This document shows, in pieces, positions 56,416 to 64,000 of a stretch of DNA of 64,000 nt. The number at the start of each line of letters is the position of its first letter. The stretch's first letter is position 1. A program made the position numbers and the translations under genes. Location of the stretch: assembly GCA_024232965.1 (NCBI GenBank), contig JACKQF010000009.1:1-64000 (forward strand), read 5' to 3'. The notes beneath the pieces were generated by a model. The model did not search any database. It saw nothing but the letters and a program-made list of their open reading frames with translations, and was not told the origin of the DNA. Source of the stretch: Verrucomicrobiaceae bacterium. Lineage in GTDB: Bacteria > Verrucomicrobiota > Verrucomicrobiia > Verrucomicrobiales > Verrucomicrobiaceae.

Positions 56416-56592
56416 CCACATGGTCCACTCTAACGTACCGCTGCGATGACTGTTCCACATAATGTGACCTGAGAGCGAAATTTGCGATTTTTGTCTCGGT
56501 TTGACCACAGATCATTGGTTATCGTTCCCGTCAATACAGCACAATGGTTTATCGATTCGATGGAATTGGTGCGGTGCGGGAGAGTTCGGTGC

Positions 56593-57288
56593 ATGAAAAC
56601 AACAACACATTCAATGACTCCACCAATGACCTCTGAAGCCCGGTCCGAATCCGTCATCCCGATCTGGCTGAAGATTGCCTACACCGCATTTCTCGCGGTG
56701 ATGATCCCGACCTATTTGAAAAACTACGGGCCGACAAACTTCGTTTACTTCTGCGATGTCGCCCTCCTGATCACGCTCTATGCGGTTTGGGCGGAGAGCA
56801 AGATGGCGGCATCGATGGCTGCGGTGGGGATTCTATTGCCGCAGCTTTTTTGGTGCTTGGACTTCGGCTGGCAGCTTTTTCAGACGATGCGTGGTGCCGA
56901 ACATTCCGGGATGACTGCCTACATGTTTGACGAGCACAAATCACTGTTCCTGCGCGGGTTGTCTCTCTTCCATGGTTGGCTGCCTTTCCTATTGTTGTTC
57001 CTGGTGTCGCGACTTGGTTACGATGCCCGGGCCTTGAAGGCGTGGACGGTGTTGGCGTGGGTGCTGTGCCTGGTGGCTTTCTTCTTCTTGCCTCCGGCTG
57101 GGGCTCAGGTGGCGGATCCGAATCTGCCAGTGAACGTCAACTACGTTTTCGGCTTGGATGATGCCCAGCCACAGCAAATGATGCCACAGGGGCTTTATCT
57201 GATCGTATGGATGGCGCTGCTGTATGTGTTGGCTTATCTTCCCACGCACGTGCTTCTCAAAAGATTTGCCACCCGTCGCAACGCCTAA
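56593..57288 (+). CDS. polytopic membrane protein of unknown function
   Basis: Protein of 231 residues starting at ATG 56593; upstream in-frame residues were rejected as noncoding. About six membrane helices are visible (for example PIWLKIAYTAFLAVMIPTYL, VALLITLYAVWAE, LPFLLLFLVSRLG and LYLIVWMALLYVLAYL). The segment PNLPVNVNYVFGLDDAQPQQMM forms a loop between the last helices and looks conserved in character. I do not recognise the family. It lies 12 bp upstream of the Aas-type gene on the same strand, so an operon and a shared lipid-related role are possible. Confidence 0.7.
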   Translation: MKTTTHSMTPPMTSEARSESVIPIWLKIAYTAFLAVMIPTYLKNYGPTNFVYFCDVALLITLYAVWAESKMAASMAAVGILLPQLFWCLDFGWQLFQTMRGAEHSGMTAYMFDEHKSLFLRGLSLFHGWLPFLLLFLVSRLGYDARALKAWTVLAWVLCLVAFFFLPPAGAQVADPNLPVNVNYVFGLDDAQPQQMMPQGLYLIVWMALLYVLAYLPTHVLLKRFATRRNA

Positions 57289-57300
57289 TTCTTCCCGAAA

Positions 57301-60300
57301 ATGGACACACAATCATCTCAAGAACCCCCCGGCTGGAAGCGCGGCTTCTGGAGCCTATTCGTGGTGCAATTCCAAGGCGCGTTTAGCGACAATGTCTTCA
57401 AGTATCTGGTGATCTTTATGGCCAGCGCGAAGGTGGCGGTCGAGGTCAGGGATCAATACATCTCCGTGGTGCTGGCGATCTTTGCGCTGCCGTTCATTCT
57501 CTTTGCCATGGCGGGCGGGTATTGTGCGGATCGCTATCGCAAGCGGACAGTGGTGGTTTACACCAAGGTCTTGGAAGTGGCGGTGATGGTGCTGGGTGTG
57601 CTGGGTCTGTTTTTGCAGAACCTACCGTTGCTGCTGATTGTGGTCTTTCTGATGAGCGTGCAGAGCGCCTTCTTCGGACCGTCCAAATACAGTCTCCTGC
57701 CCGAGATGCTGCCGGAGCCAAAGTTGTCCTGGGGCAATGGCATCCTGAGTTTGGGAACCTTTATGGCGATCATCACGGGTGGGATCGTGGCCGGAGTGCT
57801 CTCTGACAGGTTGGCAAGTGATCAGACTTGGATGGCGGGCCTGGGATTGGTGGGGCTGGCGGTGCTGGGCCTGACCTTTAGCCGCGGCATTCTGAACCTG
57901 CCTGCAGCGGCTCCAGAGAAGAAGTTTCGCCTCAATTTCTTTGCTGATATCTGGACCAATCTCCAGGGAATTCGTGGGGATCGTGTGTTGCTGTTGGCGA
58001 TCTCCGGTAGCGTGTATTTTTGGTTCTTGGCAGCGCTTTTCGGTGATCCGACGATCTTGGTTTACAGCAAAGACTTGCTGCATCTGAACGATACTGAGAT
58101 CGGCATCATCCGCGCTTGTCTGGCCGTGGGAATCGGCGTCGGAAGTGCTGCTGCGGGTTTTTTATCCGGACGGAAGATCGAGTATGGCTTGGTCCCACTG
58201 GGGGCGATGGGCTTGGCCATGAGCGCTGCCTTGCTGGGGATCCCTGGGCTGACGGCGGTGCATGTCGGCATCCTGCTGGCGTTGCTGGGGTTTTCCGGCG
58301 GTTTTTACATGGTGCCGCTGAACGCACTGATCCAGCATCGGCCGGATGCCAAGAATAAGGGTTCAGTTATTGCGACCGAATCGTGGCTGACATCTGTGGG
58401 GATCTTTGTGGCCTCTGGAGCGTTTTGGTTGATGAAGACGCAGTTGGCCCTTGCTCCAACAACGATCTTTTTGGTGGGCGCGGCGGTGACGTTGGTGGCG
58501 ACGATCTATGCCATGTGGTTGGTGCCTGACTCGTTGGTGCGCCTGATTTTGTGGATCTTGACGCACACCTTTTATCGGGTGCGGGTGGAAGGTCGGGAAA
58601 ACATTCCTGAGCGCGGTGGAGCGCTGTTTGTGTGCAATCACCTTTCGATGATGGATGCCTGCTTTCTCATTGCCTCCACCGATCGGCACATCCGCTTTAT
58701 CATGTATCAGGGAATCTACGATAAGTGGTGGGTGAAGCCCTTCGCAAAGATGCTGAAGGTCATCCCCATCAGCTCTGAGGCTCGGCCTCGCGAGATGATC
58801 AAGTCGCTGCAGGCGGCGACGGAGTGGATCAAAAAAGGTGAGGTGGTGTGCATCTTTGCCGAGGGACAGATCACGCGGATCGGGCAGATGCTGCCTTTCC
58901 GTCGCGGCATGAATCGCATTATGAAGGGGGTAGATGCACCGATCGTGCCGGTGCATTTGGACAATGTTTGGGGCAGCATCTTCAGCTTCGAAAAAGGTCG
59001 TTTCTATACCAAGCTGCCGAGCTCCCTTCCGTATCCGATCACAGTGAGCTACGGTTCGCCATTGCCACCTGATGCTGCACCATCGGTCGTTCGGCAGGCT
59101 GTGGGTGAACTGGGTGCGGCGGCCTGGGAATTACGGAAGCCCGACATGCCGACGCTGCATCGTTCCTATGTGAAGACGGCGCGTCGGCATCCGCTGCGCT
59201 TTGCGATGACGGATGCGACTTCTCCTCGCATCGGTTTCTTTACTTCGCTGATGAAGACGTTGTTCCTCGGGCGGCGATTGAAGAAGGTGTGGAGCGACGA
59301 TGAGATGGTGGGCATCCTGCTGCCTCCGTCAGTAGCCGGCGCACTGGTCAATCATGCGGCGATGCTGGCGGGTAAGGTGCCGGTGAATCTGAACTACACG
59401 CTCTCTTCCGATGGCATCGCCTCCTGCATTCGGCAGTGCGGGATTCAGCATGTGGTGACGTCGGACAAGTTCCTTTCCAAGCTGAATCTTTCCCTGCCCG
59501 TTGAGGCGGTGAAGCTTGAAGAAATCGCTGCAAAACCAGGCCTTGGCGAGAAGCTCTACGCCCTGCTGATGGCGGCCGTTTTTCCGATTCGGTTGATTGA
59601 AAAGGCGTTGGGTTCAAAGAGCAAGCGAACCATTGACGACCTGGCGACGGTCATCTTTTCGAGCGGCAGCACAGGAGAGCCAAAGGGTGTGATGCTGTCC
59701 CACTTTAACGTGGTTTCCAATGTGCAGCAGATCAATCAAGTGTTTGCCTTTGAACCTGATGATCGGCTTCTGGGGGTGCTGCCGTTTTTCCATTCCTTCG
59801 GGTTTACTGGAACTTTGGGCGCGCCAGCGGTACTCGGACTGGGAGTTGCGTTCCATTTCAATCCGACCGATTCCAAAGTAGTGGGTGATTTGACGCTGAA
59901 GAATGAGCTGACCTTCCTCCTGGCCACGCCGACCTTCCTCCAGATTTACATGCGCGGTTGCCAGCCGGAGCAGTTCGGCAGCGTGCGCTTCATCATGGTG
60001 GGGGCGGAGAAATTGCCGGAGCGTTTGGCGCAAGCCTTCGCGGATCAGTTTGGGATTCGCCCGATGGAGGCCTATGGCTGCACAGAGTGTTCACCTGCCG
60101 TCAGTGTGAATCGGATGGACTTTCGAGCGTCTGGATTTCATCAGATCGGTGGGAAACGCGGTAGTATAGGCCATCCGCTGCCAGGCATGACGGTACGGAT
60201 TGTGGATCCTGGGACAATGGAGCCTGTGGAAGCGGGGCAGCCAGGATTGATGCTGCTGAAGGGGCCGAATGTGATGGAGGGCTACCTGAACAACCCTGAA

Positions 60301-60729
60301 AAGACCGCCGAAGTTCTCCGGGATGGTTGGTATACGACGGGGGACATTGTTGCTGCGGATGAAGACGGGTTTTTGACGATCACAGATCGACTCAGTCGCT
60401 TCAGCAAGATCGGCGGTGAGATGGTTCCTCACATCAAGATCGAAGAAAAACTGCACGAACTCGCTGGGGTCACGACGCAAACCTTTAGCGTGACCAGCGT
60501 GTCCGACGCAAAGAAAGGGGAGCGGCTCATGGTGCTGCACACTCTGGTGGGGACCTCACTAGACGGAGTCATCGAGAAGCTGGCCACTCTGGATCTACCC
60601 AATTTGTGGAAACCCAAGCGGGATCAATTCGTGCCTGTGGAGGTGCTGCCCGTCCTTGGAACGGGGAAGACGGACCTGCGCCGCGTTAAAGAGATTGCAC
60701 TGGCTGCTGCGGCCAACGAATCCGTGTAA
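57301..60729 (+). CDS. aas: Aas-type fusion: MFS lysophospholipid flippase, PlsC acyltransferase and acyl-ACP synthetase
   Basis: Three-domain membrane protein of 1142 residues for rescue or remodelling of lysophospholipids. Residues 1-415 are an MFS transporter of LplT kind (FKYLVIFMASAKVA, PSKYSLLPEMLPEPKLSWGN). Residues 430-640 are a PlsC-like acyltransferase with NHLSMMD (His447, Asp452) and FAEGQITR. Residues about 690-1140 are an AMP-binding acyl-activating domain with FSSGSTGEPKGVML near 784, YGCTECSP near 925 and YTTGDIVAADEDGF near 1011. Enteric bacteria split LplT and Aas into two proteins; here they are joined, a fusion also known elsewhere. It would re-acylate lysolipids using fatty acid, ATP and ACP. 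Confidence 0.9.
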   Translation: MDTQSSQEPPGWKRGFWSLFVVQFQGAFSDNVFKYLVIFMASAKVAVEVRDQYISVVLAIFALPFILFAMAGGYCADRYRKRTVVVYTKVLEVAVMVLGVLGLFLQNLPLLLIVVFLMSVQSAFFGPSKYSLLPEMLPEPKLSWGNGILSLGTFMAIITGGIVAGVLSDRLASDQTWMAGLGLVGLAVLGLTFSRGILNLPAAAPEKKFRLNFFADIWTNLQGIRGDRVLLLAISGSVYFWFLAALFGDPTILVYSKDLLHLNDTEIGIIRACLAVGIGVGSAAAGFLSGRKIEYGLVPLGAMGLAMSAALLGIPGLTAVHVGILLALLGFSGGFYMVPLNALIQHRPDAKNKGSVIATESWLTSVGIFVASGAFWLMKTQLALAPTTIFLVGAAVTLVATIYAMWLVPDSLVRLILWILTHTFYRVRVEGRENIPERGGALFVCNHLSMMDACFLIASTDRHIRFIMYQGIYDKWWVKPFAKMLKVIPISSEARPREMIKSLQAATEWIKKGEVVCIFAEGQITRIGQMLPFRRGMNRIMKGVDAPIVPVHLDNVWGSIFSFEKGRFYTKLPSSLPYPITVSYGSPLPPDAAPSVVRQAVGELGAAAWELRKPDMPTLHRSYVKTARRHPLRFAMTDATSPRIGFFTSLMKTLFLGRRLKKVWSDDEMVGILLPPSVAGALVNHAAMLAGKVPVNLNYTLSSDGIASCIRQCGIQHVVTSDKFLSKLNLSLPVEAVKLEEIAAKPGLGEKLYALLMAAVFPIRLIEKALGSKSKRTIDDLATVIFSSGSTGEPKGVMLSHFNVVSNVQQINQVFAFEPDDRLLGVLPFFHSFGFTGTLGAPAVLGLGVAFHFNPTDSKVVGDLTLKNELTFLLATPTFLQIYMRGCQPEQFGSVRFIMVGAEKLPERLAQAFADQFGIRPMEAYGCTECSPAVSVNRMDFRASGFHQIGGKRGSIGHPLPGMTVRIVDPGTMEPVEAGQPGLMLLKGPNVMEGYLNNPEKTAEVLRDGWYTTGDIVAADEDGFLTITDRLSRFSKIGGEMVPHIKIEEKLHELAGVTTQTFSVTSVSDAKKGERLMVLHTLVGTSLDGVIEKLATLDLPNLWKPKRDQFVPVEVLPVLGTGKTDLRRVKEIALAAAANESV

Positions 60730-60761
60730 GAAAGGAAAAGGCGGGGCGTTCTGCCTCTTCC

Positions 60762-61637
60762 ATGATTCGAAACACCCTACTTACCCTCGTTCTCGGTCTC
60801 GCCAGCATGGCGATGGCAGAGCAGCAGCTGCCGGACAGCGCCAAGGTCGGCCAATTTTATGCTGGCTGCCAGATCTACACCTTCAAGGAATTTCCGGTGC
60901 TCGAAGCGCTGGATAAGATCGCCGCTTGCGGCGGAAAGACGGTGGAGTTTTTCCCGGGGCACAAGCTCAGTGCCGATGATCCAAAGACGAAGTTTGACCA
61001 AAACACGACGATGGAACAGCGCGCCCCGGTGAAGGCGAAGCTCAAGGAACTGGGGCTCACACCAGTGGGTTTCGGCGTCGTGGGTGGTCTGGGCAAGGAT
61101 GAAGAAAGTGCCCGCAAGGTCTTTGAATTCTGCAAGGACATGGGTATCGGCATGGTTGTCGCAGAGCCGCTGGAAACCAAGGAGGCCTTCGACATCATCG
61201 AGAAGCTTGTGAAGGAATTCGACATCAAGATGGCGATTCACAATCACCCGAAAAAGCCGCTCGATCGCAGCTACAAGTATTGGGATCCTGAGTACGTCCT
61301 TAGCTGGGTGAAGGATCGCGATCCGCGCATGGGTTCTTGCTGTGATATCGGTCACTTTGTCCGCAGTGGTATCAAGCCTGTCGATGCGATCCGCATTCTG
61401 AAGGGCCGCATCCTCGACAGCCACGTCAAGGATCTGGATCAGTTTGGCGTTCGCGAGGCCAAAGATCAGATCTGGGGCACTGGTATGTCCGACATTCCTG
61501 CGGTGTTGAACCTCTACATCGAACAGGGCTTCTATGGCCCGCTGGACGTCGAGTGGGAAAAGGATTGGCTGACCAGCCAGGCAGACGTTACCAAATGCCT
61601 GGAGTGGCTGAAGAACTTCCAGCCTGCCGCGAAGTAG
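60762..61637 (+). CDS. exported sugar phosphate isomerase/epimerase-like TIM-barrel protein
   Basis: Protein of 291 residues with a signal peptide ending near AMA. The mature part matches the xylose isomerase-like/AP endonuclease 2 fold: YAGCQIYTFKEFPVLEALDKI at the start, GGKTVEFFPGHKL, MAIHNHPKK, CCDIGHFVRSGIKPVDAI, DSHVKDLDQFG and the end YGPLDVEWE. The metal-binding His, Glu and Asp residues of the barrel appear present. Export of such an enzyme is typical of Verrucomicrobiota and Planctomycetota sugar-oxidation systems, and the DUF1080 gene elsewhere in the window belongs to the same theme. Substrate unknown. A hairpin terminator follows. Confidence 0.88.
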   Translation: MIRNTLLTLVLGLASMAMAEQQLPDSAKVGQFYAGCQIYTFKEFPVLEALDKIAACGGKTVEFFPGHKLSADDPKTKFDQNTTMEQRAPVKAKLKELGLTPVGFGVVGGLGKDEESARKVFEFCKDMGIGMVVAEPLETKEAFDIIEKLVKEFDIKMAIHNHPKKPLDRSYKYWDPEYVLSWVKDRDPRMGSCCDIGHFVRSGIKPVDAIRILKGRILDSHVKDLDQFGVREAKDQIWGTGMSDIPAVLNLYIEQGFYGPLDVEWEKDWLTSQADVTKCLEWLKNFQPAAK

Positions 61638-61656
61638 TTCGGAAAGGTTAATTTTG

Positions 61657-61691
61657 GGGCGGGTGGGGCTTTGTTCCGCCCGTCCTTTTTT
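61657..61691 (+). terminator. rho-independent terminator after the sugar isomerase-like gene
   Basis: The arm GGGCGG pairs with CCGCCC across a 13-base loop, followed by GTCC and seven T. It lies about 20 bases past the stop and separates this gene from nuoF. Confidence 0.7.
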
Positions 61692-61774
61692 GCGCCCGGT
61701 GCACATGGCGGGGGCTTGTGAAATTTTTCACAAATGGCGCTTGCCGGGGTTCCTGCTGTCCCCATCTTAGCGGC

Positions 61775-63172
61775 ATGTCATCTGCTGCAGTCCAGTACCT
61801 CCCCGGAAAGGAACCTCATGCCCGTGAGCGGCGTCTGATTTTCCGCAATGTCGATCGTGTCGGTTACGATCCATCCATTGATTGTTATCTGAAGGACGGG
61901 GGCTATGAGCAGCTCAAGGTGGCCCTGAAGATGGAGAAGATCGCCATCATCAACGAGGTGAAGGCGGCAGGGCTGCGCGGTCGCGGCGGTGCGGGCTTCC
62001 CGACCGGGGTGAAGTGGGGTTTCATCCCTCCGACCAACACAAAGCCAGTCTATCTGATCTGCAACGCGGATGAGTCCGAACCCGGCACGTTCAAGGATCG
62101 GTACATCATGCACCAAGATCCGCATCAACTGGTCGAAGGCATGGCGATCTCCTGCTTCGCCGTCGGTGCTAAGCTGGCATACATCTACGTTCGCGAGGAA
62201 TTCCCAGAAGCGGCGATCATCCTGGAGAAAGCCATCGCAGAAGCGCATTCCAAGGGCTTCTTGGGTAAGAACATCCTGGGCTCCGGCTTTGACTGCGAGA
62301 TTTACGTGCACCGCGGCGCGGGTGCTTATATTTGCGGGGAAGAAACGGGTTTGATCGAGTCTCTGGAGGGCAAGCGCCCTTACCCGCGAATCAAGCCGCC
62401 GTATTTCCCCGCAGCGCTGGGTCTCTACATGTGCCCGACTATCGTGAACAATGTGGAGTCGCTCTGCCACGTGAAGCACATCATCCAGATGGGGGGGGCT
62501 GAATATGCAAAGATGGGCACGCCAAACAATACCGGCACACGAATTCTTTGCGTCAGCGGCGATGTTCAAAAGCCGGGCTACTACGAGGTAGAAGTCGGCA
62601 AGGTGACGATGGGAGAAGTGATCGACGTGCTGTGCGGTGGTTTGAAGCCTGGCCGCAAGCTGAAGGCGATCATTCCTGGCGGCTCCTCTGCTAAAGTTCT
62701 GCGCGCGGATGAGACCTTCAAACTGAAGGACGGCCGTGAACTGGGCATCTTGGACATTCCGATGGATTTTGACACCATGGCCGCTTGCGGCACGATGGCT
62801 GGGTCCGGTGGAGTCATCATCATGGATGACAGCCGCAGTATGAGCTGGGTGATCAACAACTTGAACAATTTCTATGCGCACGAGAGCTGTGGTCAGTGCA
62901 CCCCATGCCGTGAAGGCAGCCTCTGGATGAAGAAGATCAGCGATCGTATCGTGGCAGGTAAAGCCAGCCCCGATGACGTGGACACGCTGGAGACGGTGGC
63001 CAATCAGATTGAAGGCAAGACTATCTGCGCTTTTGGTGAGGCTTGCTCTTGGCCGACCCAGAGCTTCATCAAGAAGTTCCGCGATGAGCTCAAGGGAGAC
63101 TGCAAGCCAGAGCTTGCAGGGCGTGTCGTTAATGGCGAGACCGCGGTCGCCGCCGCTGGGCTTAGCGCCTAA
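61775..63172 (+). CDS. nuoF: NADH-quinone oxidoreductase subunit F
   Basis: Complex I subunit of 465 residues that binds NADH, FMN and one 4Fe-4S cluster. The FMN/NADH region is GRGGAGFPTGVKW (from about 68) with CNADESEPGTFKDR. The cluster ligands are Cys372, Cys375 and Cys378 in ESCGQCTPCREG plus Cys418 in ICAFGEAC. The ATG at 61775 gives a normal N-terminus. In most genomes nuoF sits with nuoE and nuoG; here a terminator precedes it and a convergent gene follows six bases after the stop. A stand-alone diaphorase subunit of another enzyme is possible, but full-length complex I NuoF fits best. Confidence 0.92.
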   Translation: MSSAAVQYLPGKEPHARERRLIFRNVDRVGYDPSIDCYLKDGGYEQLKVALKMEKIAIINEVKAAGLRGRGGAGFPTGVKWGFIPPTNTKPVYLICNADESEPGTFKDRYIMHQDPHQLVEGMAISCFAVGAKLAYIYVREEFPEAAIILEKAIAEAHSKGFLGKNILGSGFDCEIYVHRGAGAYICGEETGLIESLEGKRPYPRIKPPYFPAALGLYMCPTIVNNVESLCHVKHIIQMGGAEYAKMGTPNNTGTRILCVSGDVQKPGYYEVEVGKVTMGEVIDVLCGGLKPGRKLKAIIPGGSSAKVLRADETFKLKDGRELGILDIPMDFDTMAACGTMAGSGGVIIMDDSRSMSWVINNLNNFYAHESCGQCTPCREGSLWMKKISDRIVAGKASPDDVDTLETVANQIEGKTICAFGEACSWPTQSFIKKFRDELKGDCKPELAGRVVNGETAVAAAGLSA

Positions 63173-63178
63173 CGGGGC

Positions 63179-63733
63179 TTACTTTTTGCCGATTACGCTG
63201 CGCGGGGTGTGCTCTGTCAGCAGCGTGTCGGTGTGGACTTCCACCAGGTTTTCGCGGCCCAGGAACTCCATCAGAATACGGACGCGTTCTTTGGCATTGG
63301 TGAGACTGGAGACAATTCCTCGCAGACCTTGCATTGGGCCAGCGGTCACCTCGACCTCGTCGCCAAGTGCGATGGGGACTTCGACGAGGCGGATGTCCTC
63401 GTGTTGCATCTCTTCTTTGAGTTCCGCAATGAAAGAGTCCGCCACCTGGGCGAGCTGTCCTCCAAATTCGAGGACTCGTAGGACGTTCTGGGCGTGCTTG
63501 ACCGCGCGATAGGACGCGGCGGGGGTGAATCGGGCAAAAAAATAGCCGGGGAATAGCGCTTCCATGAACCAGACTTTCCCACGCCGGGTACTGCGCTGAA
63601 AACGGATCCGTGGACAGTAGCTCTGAACGTCAGGCAGGTCTGCGATCATTCCGGCTGCCATGTGCTCGCATTTTGGCTTGGCGTGGACCACGTACCAAGC
63701 GGGTTGGCTAGAGGTCGGCTCTTTTTCAGACAT
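63179..63733 (-). CDS. NusG-like transcription elongation/antitermination factor (RfaH/UpxY type)
   Basis: Protein of 184 residues. The N-terminal NGN domain shows AWYVVHAKPKCEHMAAGMI, then RIRFQRSTRRGKVWFMEALFPGYFFARF, as in NusG paralogues. The C-terminal KOW domain is LGDEVEVTAGPMQGLRGIV. Such specialised paralogues ride RNA polymerase and promote expression of long operons, often for surface polysaccharide. No such operon is next to it, so its target may be elsewhere. The ATG at 63733 is chosen; a TTG at 63742 would add three residues. It is convergent with nuoF. Confidence 0.88.
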   Translation of the reverse strand: MSEKEPTSSQPAWYVVHAKPKCEHMAAGMIADLPDVQSYCPRIRFQRSTRRGKVWFMEALFPGYFFARFTPAASYRAVKHAQNVLRVLEFGGQLAQVADSFIAELKEEMQHEDIRLVEVPIALGDEVEVTAGPMQGLRGIVSSLTNAKERVRILMEFLGRENLVEVHTDTLLTEHTPRSVIGKK

Positions 63734-63861
63734 CGGAGGCAATGAGTGGGCTGCGGTTTGGAGTGCACATTGGCCATCTAATGGGCGAGAGCAACTGCTT
63801 AACCAACCTGCATAGTCAGGGAATTTTCAAAAAATGTGCCGATGTGAGTCAGCGAAAGCAA

Positions 63862-63894
63862 AAACGCGAGCGGCCTCTCGGCTCACTCGCGTTT
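63862..63894 (-). terminator. terminator for the gene entering from the right edge
   Basis: The nine-base arms AAACGCGAG and CTCGCGTTT pair perfectly around a 15-base loop. Read on the minus strand the stem ends in a run of T, about 50 bases past the stop at 63946. Confidence 0.7.
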
Positions 63895-63945
63895 GGTGAT
63901 TCGGTGGGTTGGCTCGTGGCAGGCCCACCAAAAGATGCGACCTGA

Positions 63946-64000
63946 TTACTTCTTCGCCTGATCCTGTGGTGGAACGCGGAAGAGCTTACCGGTATAAGGG
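63946..64000 (-). CDS. 3' end of an unidentified gene
   Basis: The minus strand reads PYTGKLFRVPPQDQAKK followed by TAA at 63946. Only these 17 residues are in the window and the family cannot be told. Its reality is supported by the hairpin terminator just downstream at 63862-63894. Confidence 0.5.
   Translation of the reverse strand, partial: PYTGKLFRVPPQDQAKK

Overview
The window looks like a chromosomal stretch of a GC-rich, Gram-negative member of the Verrucomicrobiota (Prosthecobacter/Verrucomicrobium-like). This is an inference from gene content: a DUF1080 protein, an exported sugar isomerase/epimerase, giant exported PQQ-type beta-propellers, an envelope with RND efflux and type II secretion-like pseudopilins, and exported proteins with Ca-binding repeats and a C-terminal 'RRFYRAV'-like ending. 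Most starts lack a recognisable Shine-Dalgarno sequence. No rRNA, tRNA, CRISPR array, transposase or integrase was seen.

Layout. (1) 1-9155: a visibly more AT-rich accessory island. It starts at a truncated copy of internal carB sequence (1-81) and ends by running into the 3' end of the intact carB. It carries five co-directional genes: an exported Rhs/YD-repeat protein with an N-terminal dockerin-like module, an exported protein with three carbohydrate-binding-like modules, an exported protein with a cohesin-like domain, a processive-type membrane glycosyltransferase and a GDP-mannose 3,5-epimerase-like enzyme. (2) 9097-13931: carB and argG, minus strand. (3) 14128-22585: a SNF2 helicase, a DUF4112 protein, an FkbM methyltransferase and GT4 glycosyltransferase pair, an orphan solute-binding lipoprotein and a DUF1080 protein. 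(4) 22711-30984: a YdcF-like protein, then a type II secretion/pseudopilus locus (gspE, a small gene, a 486-bp gap, gspFGHIJK) whose GspJ has a very long Gly/Arg/Pro tail. (5) 31043-37698: an MFS transporter, a GmhB-like phosphatase, ribD, a second GspF-like protein and an exported beta-propeller. (6) 37699-46257: a fusion of an acyltransferase-like domain with a PLP aminotransferase, bracketed by inverted palindromes; a K+ channel convergent with an NDH-2/cyclic-nucleotide-binding/CBS fusion; and a large exported protein. (7) 46258-57288: a 1281-residue beta-propeller with a degenerate methyltransferase-like insert, an Mpv17-like membrane protein, a complete RND tripartite efflux operon and a small membrane protein. 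(8) 57301-64000: an Aas-type three-domain lysophospholipid protein, an exported sugar isomerase/epimerase-like protein, an isolated nuoF, a NusG-like factor and the 3' end of one more gene.

How the genes may work together. The most interesting block is the island. A secreted dockerin protein and a secreted cohesin-like protein sit in one operon with enzymes able to make an unusual sugar nucleotide and polymerise a glycan, which suggests a surface glycan-protein assembly held together by cohesin-dockerin contacts outside any cellulosome. The duplicated carB fragment gives a plausible route of acquisition. The other candidates for undescribed biology are the acyltransferase-aminotransferase fusion between inverted palindromes, the respiratory dehydrogenase with cyclic-nucleotide and CBS sensor domains beside a K+ channel, and two intergenic hairpins that share arms and differ by a compensatory base pair. 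All functions are read from sequence patterns only; no database search was possible.
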